64,000 bases of DNA, from positions 31,390,472 through 31,454,471 of the forward strand of contig NC_090766.1 in the NCBI RefSeq assembly GCF_036898095.1, read 5' to 3'. The position numbers were made by a program, and so were the translations under genes. This DNA comes from Palaemon carinicauda. Taxonomy: Eukaryota > Arthropoda > Malacostraca > Decapoda > Palaemonidae. Below the pieces are notes generated by a model. It worked only from the letters and a program-made list of their open reading frames with translations, was not told the origin of the DNA and did no database searches. Shown here in pieces: positions 1 to 14,284 of this stretch (position 1 is its first letter; the number at the start of each line of letters is the position of its first letter).

Positions 1-284
1 TAAATATCCTGGAATAAATGTTGCCAGGCATTAACCGTTTTAAAAACGGATATATGGACTTTAAGGAGAGATATTACGGTCACCAACCGTAAAAGATAAT
101 AAAAAGGTAAGGTAAAAATTACGGTCACCTGCATTTTACAAAAATACGGCTGAAAACAAAATATTTTTATGGAGAATTTCCGATTATAATTACGTTTTAT
201 TAACAGTGTAGCTTATGTTCTCATTAATTATTTTTTCTTTTTTTAGAGAAAGTGGTATTTGCTCTGTCATAAGTATGTATACTC
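1..284. other. No recognisable feature
   Basis: AT-rich sequence at the window edge. The words 'ttacggtcacc' and 'attacggtcacc' recur near 73-130, but I see no coding potential or known repeat. Confidence 0.4.
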
Positions 285-505
285 ATTAACAATCTCTAGA
301 GGTTAGTCCATAACCCTATTCGTTGTCTCGGCATTTCATTAACACTACCTCAGTATTACTCACAATCATATTCAGTTCTATATTTCTGCTTTTTCCTCTT
401 CAAATCTTCTATCATCGTTTGCCATTCCTACCATGATTCAATAAACAGAAATATGTCATCTGCAAATCTTAAGTTGTTAAGGTATTCCCCATTAATAATA
501 ACCAT
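285..505 (-). pseudogene. RTE-like LINE reverse transcriptase relic
   Basis: On the minus strand the segment near 500-430 reads as the catalytic part of a non-LTR reverse transcriptase ([13 protein letters not shown], with the FADD box at about residues 78-81 of the local frame). The rest of the segment is out of frame. The same DNA recurs with moderate divergence at about 8,020-8,250, so it is an interspersed family and not a host gene. It is cut off on its upstream side by the (TA)n tract. RTE-type assignment rests on the motif style and on the copy at 7.4-8.6 kb. Confidence 0.65.
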
Positions 506-513
506 ATAAGTAT

Positions 514-759
<246 letters not shown>

Positions 760-762
<3 letters not shown>

Positions 763-1779
763 GGTGTTTATTTACAAATGTGTATGAATGGGGATATGCC
801 AGTGCTTGCAGGCAAATTGTACGCTAATAACTCTAATATCACAATTACCTTTCTTTCTGCCTTTGCTTCCTCCTAGAACGACGTGTTGGCAAGACAGTAC
901 GATGTAAATTAAGTTTGTGTACCAGAAAAAGATAAAAAAAAAAAAAACATCTAGAACACAGTCCACCACAAAGCCTCACGTCCAGGTAATAAAAATACTG
1001 CTGCTAAATACTTGAGGCAAATTAGCTGTGGCCCTCTTGGGAATTACTTGAATAAGATAGCAGTACGATAGTCCTTTGTTTTGTCACGCAGAGCCCTGTT
1101 GCGACGTCTCCAAGCAACATGAAATTTTCCGTCGTTTTCATTATGTTTCAGAGGTTTATTAGTATCAAAGAATCACAGTTTTTCCCTTTGGATGCGAAAT
1201 TTTATTTGGAACTGTTTAAGATTCTTGAAATTTTTCTTTACGTTAAAACTGCCCTTAATTATGTTTCTGGATCAGGTATTTTTTTTTCTTTTTTTTTTTT
1301 TTTTTTTTGCAATTTTGCGTTAACGTTACCGATGTCGATAGTAATTAAATAATTAATATATTTGTTTGTTTGTTTGTTTGATTTTAGTAGGATGGAAAAT
1401 TTATGTGAAAATCATATCTAAATACTGTATGTACCTGATCTTCAAGTAACGCGAATTTTTATATTATTCATTAATTATTCCATTTATTCTCAGAAATAAA
1501 CCTTTTTCTTATATCTTATTTTATATAAATCATGCAGATCATTTTCAGTTTAAGTACTTTTTTGGGGCGTAGGGGTTAGTAAGCTTTGGAACCATGATAT
1601 CATTCTCTATTTTGAATTTGTTGATTGAAGCCTTTTAAGCGATACAAATTCTATTTAGTTTAGTACGTATTGCAAAACGAATTTGAATAAAGAATACTTT
1701 CTCCTTCGCGTTATGGTTCAAAGCTCAGGAACAAAAGTTGTAATTGACAATTCAATTTCTATGTGAATCTTTACGAAAT

Positions 1780-1781
<2 letters not shown>
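760..1781. other. No recognisable feature
   Basis: AT-rich sequence with short homopolymers (poly-A at 937-948, poly-T near 1,278-1,309) and (GTTT)n near 1,363-1,380. No supported gene or repeat family was recognised. Confidence 0.4.

Positions 1782-1848
<67 letters not shown>
1782..1848. repeat. (TC)n microsatellite
   Basis: An uninterrupted TC dinucleotide run of about 67 bases. Confidence 0.97.
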
Positions 1849-1852
<4 letters not shown>

Positions 1853-1859
1853 CCTTCGT

Positions 1860-2370
1860 TTGAACTATGAGCCTACATACACAATCTCCTCTTTCCTCAT
1901 ACACTTGACAACAATGCAGTTACCAAACAATTATTCTTCTCTCAAGTGGTTAACTACTACAAAGTAATTGTTCAGTGGTCACTTTCCCCTTGGTAAGGGT
2001 AGAAGGGACTCTTTAACTATGGTAAGCAGCTCTTCTAGGAAGACACTCCAAAATCAAACCATTGTTCTATACTCTTGGGTAGTGCCATAGCCTCTGTATC
2101 ATGGTCAACCACTGTCTTGGGTTAGAGATCTCCCGCTTGAGAATACATTCAGTGACGTTATTCTATGTTGTTTGTCTTCCTCTTGATTTTATCCTCTTGT
2201 TATTTTCAAGTTTTTATAGTTTATATATGGAAGATTTATTTGAATTTTATTACTGTTCTAAAACTTGTTGGAGTTGTTCCTTATTTCCTTACCTCACTAG
2301 GCTATTTTCCCTATTGGATCCCTTGGGCTTTATAGCATCCTTCTTTTCCAACTAGGGTTGTACCTTAATA

Positions 2371-2434
<64 letters not shown>

Positions 2435-2435
2435 T
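1860..2435 (+). mobile_element. Non-LTR retrotransposon 3' end with (AAT)n tail
   Basis: This is a non-coding dispersed repeat. It contains the landmarks 'ttggtaagggtagaag', 'ctcttctagga', 'tgccatagcctctgta', 'cccttgggcttta' and 'tccaactagggttgta', and ends in an (AAT)n run at about 2,367-2,433. The same ordered landmarks recur at 8,580-9,245, 28,563-28,950 (reverse) and 41,275-41,766. The terminal part follows a LINE reverse transcriptase C-terminus at 60.0-60.8 kb, which identifies it as the 3' end of a non-LTR element. Confidence 0.8.
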
Positions 2436-2566
2436 AGCATCGCATTCACACTCGTATTGTATTTATCTACTAAAGTCAATATTCAAACTTATAGGTTTAA
2501 TACGTAAATGACAGTTGGTTAGCCATTCACATATATGTATTGTACAAACACATACACACACATATA

Positions 2567-2570
<4 letters not shown>
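2436..2570. other. Spacer between repeats
   Basis: A short unique-looking AT-rich stretch between the (AAT)n tail and the long (TA)n array. Confidence 0.4.
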
Positions 2571-3411
<841 letters not shown>

Positions 3412-3663
3412 TGCCACGCTAAGCCTATAACTACTCGGTCTCTCCCCGACCCTAGGGAAGGCGGGACAGGGAGTAATCGAGTGGTAGATAGGAAAGAGGG
3501 AGGGGGTAAAAAGGATTGAATCTGTGTGCGCGTGTGTGTCTTGCGTGTCTTACGTAAGGTAGGGCAATCTCAAATGAACGAACGAACGTGCGTGTGTGTG
3601 TATACCTATCTATCTTAAGTACTTATCCGTAATATAATTTTGACAGGTTAGGTAACTAATTTG

Positions 3664-4022
<359 letters not shown>

Positions 4023-4534
4023 GCATTCATTATTTTAGAATTAGTAAATCAACTAAATTGCTCAAATATGTTTTAGTTACCTTGCTAAAAATAAATTTCT
4101 AGTATCGCGTGGTAACGAAACTAAAAATTGACCCATTCCTAATGAGAACTATTGCCTAGCATGTTACGACCCACATATTTTACTGACCTCAGCTAGTTTG
4201 CTTGATCTGCTTTCCAAAATTCTAAGTCGGCAAATGCGCAAGATCTTCTTTATCCTCTGAATCCAGCTAAGATCCTCTCTTGGGTGCGGCGGGAGGGCCA
4301 CTGCCCGCGTGAAGGTGTCGAAGAAAGGTTCTCCTCGGCGTCTTATCATGTAACTGTTTTTATGCCTTAATTGATATTAGCATATAATTATATCGAACAC
4401 GAATCAAAAGACATTCTATCATTTAATATGAAGGTTAGTACGTTATTATCGCTGTAAGAGTGTCTGCTGCGTCATTACTTATTCCGTCTCGTTATTACCT
4501 TTCGTGAAATAATGAAAGACTTGATTAATTATAT

Positions 4535-4565
<31 letters not shown>

Positions 4566-5549
4566 GTTACGAAGGCTAATTGTACGGACAATCAATCGTA
4601 TCATTTGATAAACAAGAGAAGCAAAAACGATTGTAAGTTATTAGGCCTTGTTGGATATGAACACGCCTCTTGAAAGTAAAGAAAGGAAAGAATTCAAATT
4701 ACAATATTGTGTGTTAAATAATAACTATGGCTTGGAACATTGCGTGTCTGCACGTCACACACGTCCTCAATCGCACTGATGACAACACTTTGTCAACTTT
4801 TAACTGTCATAACCGTGTTGTGCATGCTTCTACTTATTAAAATGGATTAAAATTTAGTAATAATAGTAGTAGTAGTATTTTAGTACTGTTGTTGTTATTG
4901 TTGTTGTTGTTACTTTCATATGCAACCAGTTATAGATACACTACCACTAGATACCGCACAACTCTAGCCAACATGCGTCGAGTCGACTGCCATCTTAGGG
5001 AGGTATACTTGTCAAGGACGCTCAGCACAGATTCAGTTATTCACAGGTTGAGAGTTCACCAGTATTTAATCTCAGTCTACTGCATTTTGTGCTGCCTTTG
5101 GCTGCACCAATAATCACAGAGTGAAGTCAAGACAACAAGGAATAACTTTTCATAAGTAAGTTTTCATTTCCAGCAGGTTAATTCAGTCACAGCCGAATGC
5201 ATGCAACGTCACAACATGATGGCAATCCTCAGGTCTACTGTGTGTGTCATAGGATATATACATGTGCACACATTAAAGCTCGGCCCTTGGCTTTTAATTA
5301 GTTGATTTTAATCAAAGGACACTTGAGAGTCTCCTTTATCCTATAATCAGTTACAAGTGCCTTTAAGTATTATGGCTAAGTTTTTCGTCCGAAATTTTCT
5401 AAAGGGATTTTGCTTTGACCGATAAGAAATTGTATTTAGAATATATTTTTCTCATAATTCCTGCGCACTTTCAACTGCACTAATGATAGACAAAAAAGTA
5501 AACAGAGAAATAAACTCACACAAATGTTTATATATACAGTATATATTAT
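4023..5549. other. No recognisable feature
   Basis: AT-rich DNA with a poly-T run at about 4,538-4,565 and small (TAG)n and (TTG)n patches near 4,860-4,910. No reading frame shows a recognisable domain. Confidence 0.4.
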
Positions 5550-5790
5550 TATGGTCCCGGGTCAGGGCACCAAAAATATATTATATATTACTGCTGGCGT
5601 TATGAAGCTTCATCTGTGGTGGATAATGGGGGAGGGTGGGCTGTGGTACCCTAGCAGTACCAGCCGAACTCGGTTGAGTCCCTTGTCAGGCTGGGAGGAA
5701 CATAGAGAGGAGACTACCCCTTTTTTGTTTCATTTGTTTGATGTCGGCTAACTCCCCAAATTGGGGGAAGTACCTTGGTAGATGTGTGTA
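5550..5790 (+). repeat. Dispersed repeat R1, possibly SINE-like
   Basis: The block containing 'gggggagggtgggctgtgg', 'tagcagtaccagcc', 'cttgtcaggctgggagg' and 'ccccaaattgggggaa' is repeated at 40,508-40,690, so this is an interspersed element of about 190-240 bp. The word 'ggttgagtcc' resembles a tRNA-type B box with one base missing, which would fit a tRNA-derived SINE. No clear A box was found, so the class is uncertain. Confidence 0.65.
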
Positions 5791-6137
5791 TGTATTACTG
5801 CTGGCAAGTTACACAACCCGAGTTCCAGACTCACCTGTTTGTTTTACATAAATCTGTCACACTTGAATAATACACGAGCTCTGAAAAAATCATACAACTC
5901 CCAGATGGCAATATAGAAAAACAGTGAATATCGAAAGGTCTCTTACATGTGGTCAAAAGAAAAAGGGTAATTATTATTAAGAACTATTCAAAACAACCTA
6001 TTACTTTGATTCTTAAACAGGGATGCAAAAGAGTTCTGTAAAAACATTGGTTATCGAAATAATACACTCTTTACAAAGATAAATATATTCTATTGAAATT
6101 TACAACACTTTGAAAGAATTTACTACAAAAATAAATC

Positions 6138-6370
6138 ACTCGAAATATTAAATCTAAATAAAAACTTAGACTAAGACAAGAAAATAACACTTATGGAAAT
6201 TATACAATCACTTGACTCGAAATATTAAATCGGAACATAACTTAGATTAAGACAAGAAAAAGTTACACTCTGAAAATTATATAATCGCTTGACTCAAAAT
6301 ATTAAATATGAATAAAACCTTAGACTACGACAAGAAAATATCACACTCTGAAAATTATATAATCACTTGT
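6138..6370. repeat. 77-bp tandem repeat, about three units
   Basis: The word 'cgaaatatta' or its variant starts at 6,141, 6,218 and 6,295, exactly 77 bp apart. Each unit carries 'cttagactaagacaagaaaa'-like and 'gaaaattatataatc'-like words in the same order. Units differ by scattered substitutions. Confidence 0.85.
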
Positions 6371-7317
6371 TTCACAGGAAATTAAATTTTTCACAAATAT
6401 TCAATCTTGATAATTGAGGAAAATAGTTAATCTTTAAAACTTTAGTGATTAAACTCTTATAGAAATTTACATAAAAGTAATTGATAAACTTACAAATTTT
6501 TAGCTCACACGAAGGTTCCGACCAGATAGCATTACATATACACTTCACGTTTTTACACAAATCTCACTGGGCCAGTTACAAAAATTTGTATAATACCAGC
6601 ATGTACAAAAACAATAAATTTGAAATCACGTTAAAGTTTTACATAAAATTTTAACGCACTATACACGATATATGTTGAGTATAAACTTATACATTTTGAA
6701 GAGGACACACTCAAGGCACTTGAGAGAGAGAGGATGAACTTTGGCTCTTACACAGGGAAAGGCTGGATCTCTTCTGCTGCTATGCATCCCTGGGGGTGCA
6801 TATATATCGACTTAAAAATTCTAGATTCTTCTAGTTCGGGAGGTCTAAAAGCATGGGGGCTGTGCCTCGCAGCATAAGATTGCCAACAATCTCTATCAGG
6901 CGCCTATCAAAGACCTAGTGAGACGACTCTTTGCCAGCTACCTCCGCCCACCTTCCTTCCTCAAATAATAAAAAATGACAAAATAAATCTGCAGTTTTTA
7001 AGAACTTTCTAAGCACGTGGCAAATATAACACTTGCATAATCTCTCACAAACATGATGCAATACCATTAGAAAATTTCATAAGCCCTCGTTCATACCTCA
7101 TATGGTTCTTACTGCATAATTAATCAAGATTACGTAAGATTTCGTAGCAAAATACCAGAAATAAAAAGTCAATTATTAGAAATAACATAAATTTACATAC
7201 ACTGACTTGAATGAAGAATTCAATTAAATGAATGATGATAGTCTTACATAATTTACATACAAATACTTAAAACTACAGGAGAGGAACTCACCTTATGAGC
7301 TGGCTATTCACCTCTTA
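6371..7317. other. No recognisable feature
   Basis: AT-rich stretch with a moderately GC-richer patch at 6,720-6,970. No domain-bearing reading frame and no recognised repeat. Confidence 0.4.
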
Positions 7318-7433
<116 letters not shown>

Positions 7434-7439
7434 TGTATC

Positions 7440-8560
7440 ATCAACCGTTACTAGTCCACTAAAGGACAAAGACCTCAAACATCTCCTTCCACTCATGTTT
7501 GTTTATGGTTTTTCTATGCCAGTTTATACCTACAAATTTTTTTAGTTCATCAAACCATCGTCTTCTCTTCCTTACCCTGCTTATTTTGCAGTCTCCAGAG
7601 ACCCATTATGTTATTCTTAATGTCAATCTTTCATCTGTCATTTTCATTATATGTCCTAGCCATGCCCATTTCTCCTTCGTACATGTTATTAGAATACCGT
7701 CTACTCTAGTTTCCTCTTGAATCTATGTTGCTCTTTTTCTGTCTCTTAGTGTTATTTTCATCATTATTCTTTCCATGTCTCTTTGAATTGCAAATAGTTT
7801 ATGTTCTAATACTTGCAAAGCACCAAGTGTCAAATGCATAAGTTAACACTGGTGGAACCATCTGATTAAATAATCTTATTTTTAGAGAAAATGTCAGTTT
7901 AATATTTGCAATCTTATTTTATTTTATTTACCAAAAGCTCTCTACCCCATGCTTGTCTTTCTTTTAATTTCGATCTCATTTCCTGGGGAAACACTGTTTC
8001 TCCTAAGTACGTGTATTCATGAACAATCTCTAGAGGCTCGTCCATAACCGTTATATCTTGTTTCTCTGCATTTTCGTTATATACAGTATCATCTTATTTT
8101 ATTTATATTCCCTTTCAGTCCTACATTTCTGCTTTCTCTATTTAAATTTTCTATCATTTTTTGTAATTCCTCCCATGTGTCACTAAACAGAACTATATCA
8201 TCTGCAAATCTTAAGTTGTTAAATTATTCCCAATTAATACTAATTCCTACCTTTTCCGAATCTAAGTTTTTAAAAACTTCTAGGCATATTGAGAATAATC
8301 TAGAAGAGATGTGGTCTCCCTGTCTAACTCCTTTCTCAATTGTAATGTTCTCACTATCTTTATCTAGCTTTAGGATAACTGTACTTCCCATATACTGTAG
8401 ATATCTTCAAGTGTTCCAACATGAGATTCATCTATTCCTTGTCTTTGAAGGGCATTCATTACAGCTGAGGTGTTGACAGAATCAAAAACTTTCTCATGGT
8501 TTATAAAGTCATACATAGTGGTTCATCGTACTCTATTGATTTTTCCATTTTCTGGTTGAT
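7440..8560 (-). pseudogene. RTE-like LINE reverse transcriptase relic, C-terminal part
   Basis: Read on the minus strand in shifting frames. The segment near 8,255-8,160 repeats the RT catalytic region seen at 285-505 ([14 protein letters not shown]). The segment 7,690-7,440 gives the usual C-terminal tail of RTE/Jockey-type proteins: a W-x-GH-x-MRM-like stretch, R/K-rich 'RVRKRRRWFDELKK', then a Trp-rich end. Many stops and frameshifts show it is dead. Together they outline about 1.1 kb of one truncated copy. Confidence 0.65.
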
Positions 8561-8574
8561 TACATTAAAGGTAG

Positions 8575-9245
8575 TAAGATGGTCAGAGCATCTCGCACCC
8601 ATTGAGACAATACCAGTAGAGAGTTATTGACCAGACAGTACTACATTGGATCCCTCTCTCTGGTTAAGGCCCATAATTTTTCTTTGCCTAGACATACACC
8701 AAAGTCTGCCAACTCTTTACACATCTCCTCTGTCCTCATACACCTGACAACACTGAAATTACCAAACAATTCTTCTTCGTTTATGGGGTTAACTACTGCA
8801 ATGTAATTGTTCACTTGCTACTTTCCTTTTTGGTAAGGGTAGAAGAGACTCTTTAGCTATGACAGGTAGCTCTTCTAGGAGGAGGACACTCGAAAATCAA
8901 ACCATTGTTCTCTAGTTTTGAGTAGTGCCATAGTCTCTGTACCATGGTCTTCCACTGTCTTGGATAAGTTCTCATGCTTGAGGGTACACTCAGGCACGTT
9001 ATTCTATCTTTTTTTCCCTTCCTCTTGTTTTTTCCTAAGTTTTCGTTGTTTATATACGAAAGATCCAATTTAAAGTTATTATTATTAAAATATTCTATTT
9101 TGATTGTCCATTACTTCTATTGTAGTTTATGTTCTTGTTTTCTTTCCTTGCCATACTATTTTTCCCAGTTGGATCCCTTGGGCTTATAGCTTCCTTCTTT
9201 TCCAACTAGGGTTGTAGCTTAGCTTTTAGTGATAATAAGAATAAT
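8575..9245 (+). mobile_element. Non-LTR retrotransposon 3' end copy
   Basis: This copy carries the same landmark order as 1,860-2,435, including 'ttggtaagggtagaag', 'ctcttctaggagg', 'tagtgccatagtctctgtac', 'gatcccttgggctta' and 'ccaactagggttgtagctta'. It extends further upstream, with 'catctcgcacccattgagac' and 'tccctctctctggtt'. The tail of this copy is degenerate. Confidence 0.8.
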
Positions 9246-9309
9246 ATGATTAGTTGTTGAATACCTCTTGTATATATCTTCAGACATAGAAATATTTAGG
9301 TATGTATAT

Positions 9310-9371
9310 CTGTATAGGCATTCTGCTTTTTCAAGTAGGGTTGTAGCTTAGCAAGTAATAATAATAATAAC

Positions 9372-9448
<77 letters not shown>

Positions 9449-9450
9449 GT
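9310..9450 (+). mobile_element. LINE tail fragment with (AAT)n and (TA)n
   Basis: A short second copy of the tail ('caagtaggg' then 'ttgtagcttagcaagtaata') followed by (AAT)n at 9,358-9,403 and (TA)n at about 9,410-9,447. Confidence 0.8.
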
Positions 9451-9964
9451 AAATGAATAATAATATTCAGATGTATATTTATTCAGTGTAACATATCAAA
9501 ATGGAAGCTTGGTAAATCTCGAAACGGTATGCACATATTTTACAAGAAATTGTGTGTATGACGTTTGTTTACACTGGTCACCATGCAACAGCCACCACCT
9601 ACCTCGTACCTTCCCAAGATGGTGGCTGTCTTGACATATATACTACCATTAGCCAATATAGGTCACGCGGCCTCTAATGTTAATATGTTCATGCAACCAG
9701 TCATATGGTTCTTTAACGAACTGTCATACATTAATACAAATCATGAATAAAATACAGTTGAAGGATTAAAATAAGCAAATTGCTATGAAAAGAATCACTC
9801 GTAATATAGAAACTCTTCTTTCTTTTGTTTTAAACTTTGACATTCAACTAATCTAATTCAGCCAAAGTCTGTTAAATTTACTTCCACCTGCCACGATAAG
9901 AGTAGACCACCTCTAAATTATTTTTGTCAAATATGAGAAGAATAAATATGTCATAAATCCCTCG
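9451..9964. other. No recognisable feature
   Basis: No supported gene. A short open frame at 9,565-9,750 (+) has no recognisable domain and no splice or repeat context. Confidence 0.4.
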
Positions 9965-10940
9965 AGGATTCATCTTGCAGATTAGGTGATATTGGGTGAG
10001 CGATGCTTCAGGGATTCGGCAAGACTAGATCCACATCCAGGAGAGGGAATCGATGCTAAGAGAGTAGCATCACCTGTATATGGAACGAGCTTGTTTTATA
10101 GGCCAAACCACGTCTCATGTGTATATAGTATGAAAAGTAACGGAGTACCTTAAATCACATTCCTATACTTACTTCAATGGTGCCATCGTCAACAACTCTT
10201 TGCAATCTTACAAACTTTCTGGCCACAATCAAGGGATTTCTGCACAGCATTTGACATTCTTAGAAGGGCATCAAATGCTCCACGACCTTTATAAATCGCA
10301 AACTAGAAAACAGTTTATTACCTGCATCATACCTATTTAGACATTTTGCCCAGTAGATGTTCAAAAACTTTTGATAGTACGGAAGTTATGGAAATTTCAT
10401 AGTATTCAGCAGGACTAGAGCTTTCATAAATGCATTTACCTAAAAGGAATAACATTACCAATTCTGCAACAATTACAAAAAAACTCTTATTGGTAACTTG
10501 TGGAAAATAACAGCTAAAAAATTAGCGATCTTTATTAAAAGAAAAAGAAATATATATCATTTGGGTCTGCTCCTCCATAGGCATCAAGGACCATCAAGTG
10601 TTTTAAGTTCACGGAGCCGAAATATAACTATTTTAGCCTCATGAAAACAGAAATGAGAAACATCAAGTTTCTCATTACTCTGCCTATTGTCAAACACATC
10701 AGCCAAAAAGATGGCCTTTGCTTTCGGACAGTGAGTGACAGAGCCATCTGCTTTAAGTAAAGGAAGAACTGTTGCATCTACACCAAAATGTGCAGATTTA
10801 AGGGTAGCCCACCACTTACGTTCCTGGGTTGTACCAGAAATGGTTTATTTTATGGTCAAATTGTATTCCTTTTCAGTTGAAACAAACTGTGAACTACAGC
10901 TCTACGTGAGTACAGTTATTCCAAGTTAAATCTGATCTGT
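9965..10940 (-). pseudogene. Non-LTR retrotransposon reverse transcriptase relic
   Basis: Minus-strand translation in several frames gives, in order, a pre-RT region ('THCPKAKAIFLADVF'-like near 10,730-10,680), a 'SPAEYYEISITSVLSKVFE' block (fingers domain, near 10,420-10,360), 'GAFDALLRMSNAVQKSLDCG' (10,285-10,215), then a catalytic region where the expected Y-A-D-D box reads Y-T-G-D (near 10,085). The catalytic Asp change, stops and frameshifts mean no enzyme activity. This protein style resembles the family whose C-terminus lies at 59.9-60.6 kb, and probably also the 40.7-41.2 kb copy. Confidence 0.75.
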
Positions 10941-11019
10941 TATCCTTCCAAAGATGATAGGTCTCCTGCTTCTGATATGAAAGAAATAAAAAGCCAGAGA
11001 ATGACAAAGGTAAGCAAAA

Positions 11020-11885
11020 TTAATAGTTAAAAAACAAGAGGAATCGGAGATTTCTGATCTTCGCGAAAGGGTGACGTTGACACAAGAAGAAAAACATTTG
11101 ATTTGCATCTGATCCAGACTACTGATCCTGATCCAGAATACAGATCTGGATCATCACCAAAATTTCTTGGAGTCGTCCATCTCCTATGATCTATTTGTGG
11201 TGACAAATTCGCCAAAATCCGAATATTGATTTTGACGTTCTTTAAAACGGCAAAAAAACTCAAATCTGGACTGGAATCCTGATCCGGATATGGATCACCT
11301 CCAAAATTTAATTGGGTTATTCATGACCTTAGATCTATCTGTGGTCAAAATTTTATCAAAATCTGTCAATTTGTTTTGACAATATCTTTAAAATGGCAAA
11401 AAATCCAAATCCGGATCCATATCCAGATCATCATCAACATTTAGGGGTCATCAATGACCTTACATCTATCTGTGGTGAAAATATAGTCACAATCCGTGAA
11501 GTAGTTTTGACGTAATCCTATCCACAGACAGAAAGACAGACAGGCGCACAGATAACTCCGTATCTTAAATCCTGATCTGGAACCGGATCATCTCCAAAAG
11601 TTAATGCAGACATCCATGACCTTAGATTTATCTATGGTGGAAACTTCGTTAAAATCCATCGATTTGTTTTGATGTTATCTTTAAAAATGCGAAAAATTAA
11701 AATCTGGATCCAGATCTGGATCATCTCCGAAATTTATTGGAGTCGCCCATGACCTAAGATCCATCTGTTGGTGAAAATTTCGTCAAAATCCGTCGAGTAA
11801 TTTTGACATAATGCTGTCCACAGACACACATACAAATAAATAAATAAACTGACTCGAAAAAAATAACCTTTTTGGCGGAGGTAAT
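11020..11885 (-). repeat. ACCTCCGCCAA-ended repeat, about five ~140-bp units
   Basis: Read on the minus strand it begins 'acctccgccaaaaaggttat' at about 11,885. It then repeats a unit containing 'ttttgacgaaattttcacc', 'agatctaaggtcatgga' and 'ggatccggatc'-like words. The 'ccatgacctta' word and its variants occur near 11,180, 11,315, 11,455, 11,615 and 11,750, giving a period of roughly 140 bp. The opening resembles the starts of two other repeats in this window (29,560-29,815 and 53,086-53,450), although their bodies differ. Confidence 0.7.
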
Positions 11886-14284
11886 AAAAGAGAGGAAGAA
11901 AGACAGACTGGCGTGTTTTGAACAGGGAGATGCATTAAAAAAGAAATAAGAATCCGACAGGCAGAAAACAAAACAGAATAAACATTTGGTTGTGACCCGT
12001 GAAAGATCTATTACAGTGTGTTATTTAAGTCTATCAAACGTACGGTCGTTAGCATGACATATTGCCGTCGCTAATTAGCAGCTCAATTATAGTGGCACTT
12101 ATCCACGAGTGCCGTGTTTACGTTTTCCGAGATGGGTAACGGCCACTTGAAAAAAGTTCCTAGTTCCTTATCATCGAATATTAGGTCTTGCCATTCATCA
12201 TACGTGGGAATTAAATAGCAAATCTATAGAATACGCTTTAACGAAACTATTAACATTAATTATATGGTGTTTGGTGTAACTGAGTGATGTTTGGTGTAAT
12301 TGAATTTGCCTCTACGGATATATACGGTTAATAGCTTAGTCTTATGCAACGTTTATAGGGTCCCTTGACAACTACGTTGTTTGTAAACAATGTTCTTTGT
12401 TAAGAACAGTCCCTTGTTGCTTATACTGCGTAATGAGTTTACGTCAAGCTCGTTATCGTTAGTTACCTCCTACACAATCGCCATAGATTGCATACTTTTA
12501 TTTTTAACTTCCATGGCCTGTTTATTATATGGGGCAACTTCTTTGGTTGACGAGTCTTATTTCTTTAATTTCATGCTACTGCTTCTAAATTTTCTTAATG
12601 CTATACACCTAAACAAATGCTCTATTGTACCATCTGCCTCTCTGCACAATTTAAAAATTCTATTGGTTTTATTCCTGTTTTTTATCATTTTCTTTTAAGT
12701 CTAACATGTTCGACTTTGTCTTCATTGCTATGAAAGTTCCTTGATGTTAAGTTCACCTATGTTTTCCCAGTTGCCATTACCATTGACAAATCTCAACTGT
12801 CATTTTTGTCACTCTACTTTTACTTCTTTCTTTAATTAAATATTGATCCCTATAATTTCACATTCTCAATCTCAATATTTCTAGCATAAAACTAAGACTT
12901 TTACCACAGCATTTCCCATAAGGTTCGCATTGGTGTTCCACCGTTTCTTTAACTAATCAACTATCATATTCTATAATTATGTTATAAAAAAAAAATTTAC
13001 TCGTTTTATTCTCTACTGGTCTTATGCCAGTTTCAATTAGGTGTAGTTACAAACTCTTGATTCATGACAATCTTGTATTGAATGTCCTCTATCTGTTTCA
13101 TTAATTTTGCTTTATATCCTACGTCTCAATATTTTCAAACACTGTAGCCATCACTACATATATCTTTATTCTCACCTGTAATGCTAATTCTCTTCCTGTG
13201 TTAATATATCCATGATTCCTAACTTCTTGCACCATATATTCCAATTTTCCTTCCCATTTGTATGGTCGTTTTCTGAGTACCTTCTAACCGTTTATATTCC
13301 TTTACTGTTTCAGTCCTTGCATTTCTAACCTCCCCCACCCCCCTTTTCTTTTAATTTTTCTAACTTTTTTGTGTCCTGTTAACACTGCTAACCTCAGGAT
13401 TAGCTGTCAAAAAATCAAACTTCCTATGTTCTTCCATACTACTAGTCTACACTTAGTTATAGTTCTATTTTATATCTGCAATTATTGTCATCAACTTACG
13501 TTAGGTCTTCTATGCTGATGTGTCAGATAAGGATTACTGTTTTCCTAATATGGTATTGACGTTGTTACAACAGAACATAACTTGAGGCAAGAAACTGTGG
13601 CCTCTCTTACATATCCTTTCAATCCTAATTTCCTCTTCAGGCCTATTATAGCTCTAGCTTTCTCATGTAACTTGGGCATAAACTTGCAGTCATCTGTACA
13701 GAGCATGTTTCTTATTTCATTAATTGGACTCTTTAAATATAACTTACCGATACATTTTACGGCTTCCTCAAATCATACACGGTATACAGGAAGTTATGTC
13801 CCTAAGAAATCATTATTGTTATTTACGGCATTTAGTGTCAGAAAGTTACCTGCTATTGGTCAACCTTCTGTCCCTTTTTACTGAAATTAACCTTTTTTCA
13901 TTAATCTCATTCTTAATCAGTGTTGGACTGGCATGGAAAGGCCCAGGGGGGACGGGCGGGAGCTAAGATTCATATGGACTAATAAGCTGATAGTTTGAAA
14001 TCCAATTTCATACATTATTGATGATGAAAGAAAATTGTAGTCATGATAAAAATAAATACTGCTGCCTATGTAAATGATAACATATTAAGAATGTTTAATC
14101 CATAGCGCTCATTCACTTTTAATACAATCACAAAATAGTTTTGTGTATCCTTTGTGCAATAGCAATGACTACGACTTGAACTCTCTTTGTGTTATTTTTG
14201 TTATCCATTGTCATAAATACTAATGGCTACATTATTTCAAATACATAATTAGAAAGATGTATAGATGACATTGCAAAGCTCCGA
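11886..14284. other. No recognisable feature
   Basis: About 2.4 kb of AT-rich DNA. Open frames of about 100 codons at 12,390-12,698 and 13,582-13,884 (+) are hydrophobic and low-complexity, with no domain or codon pattern I trust. It may be old transposon remnants. Confidence 0.35.

Noticed and set aside
7440..8560. Host gene on the minus strand
   Set aside because: Motifs are those of a LINE RT and part of the DNA is repeated at 285-505.
12390..12698. Possible small membrane protein (hydrophobic frame)
   Set aside because: Hydrophobicity comes from T-rich DNA; no start context, splice or homology evidence.
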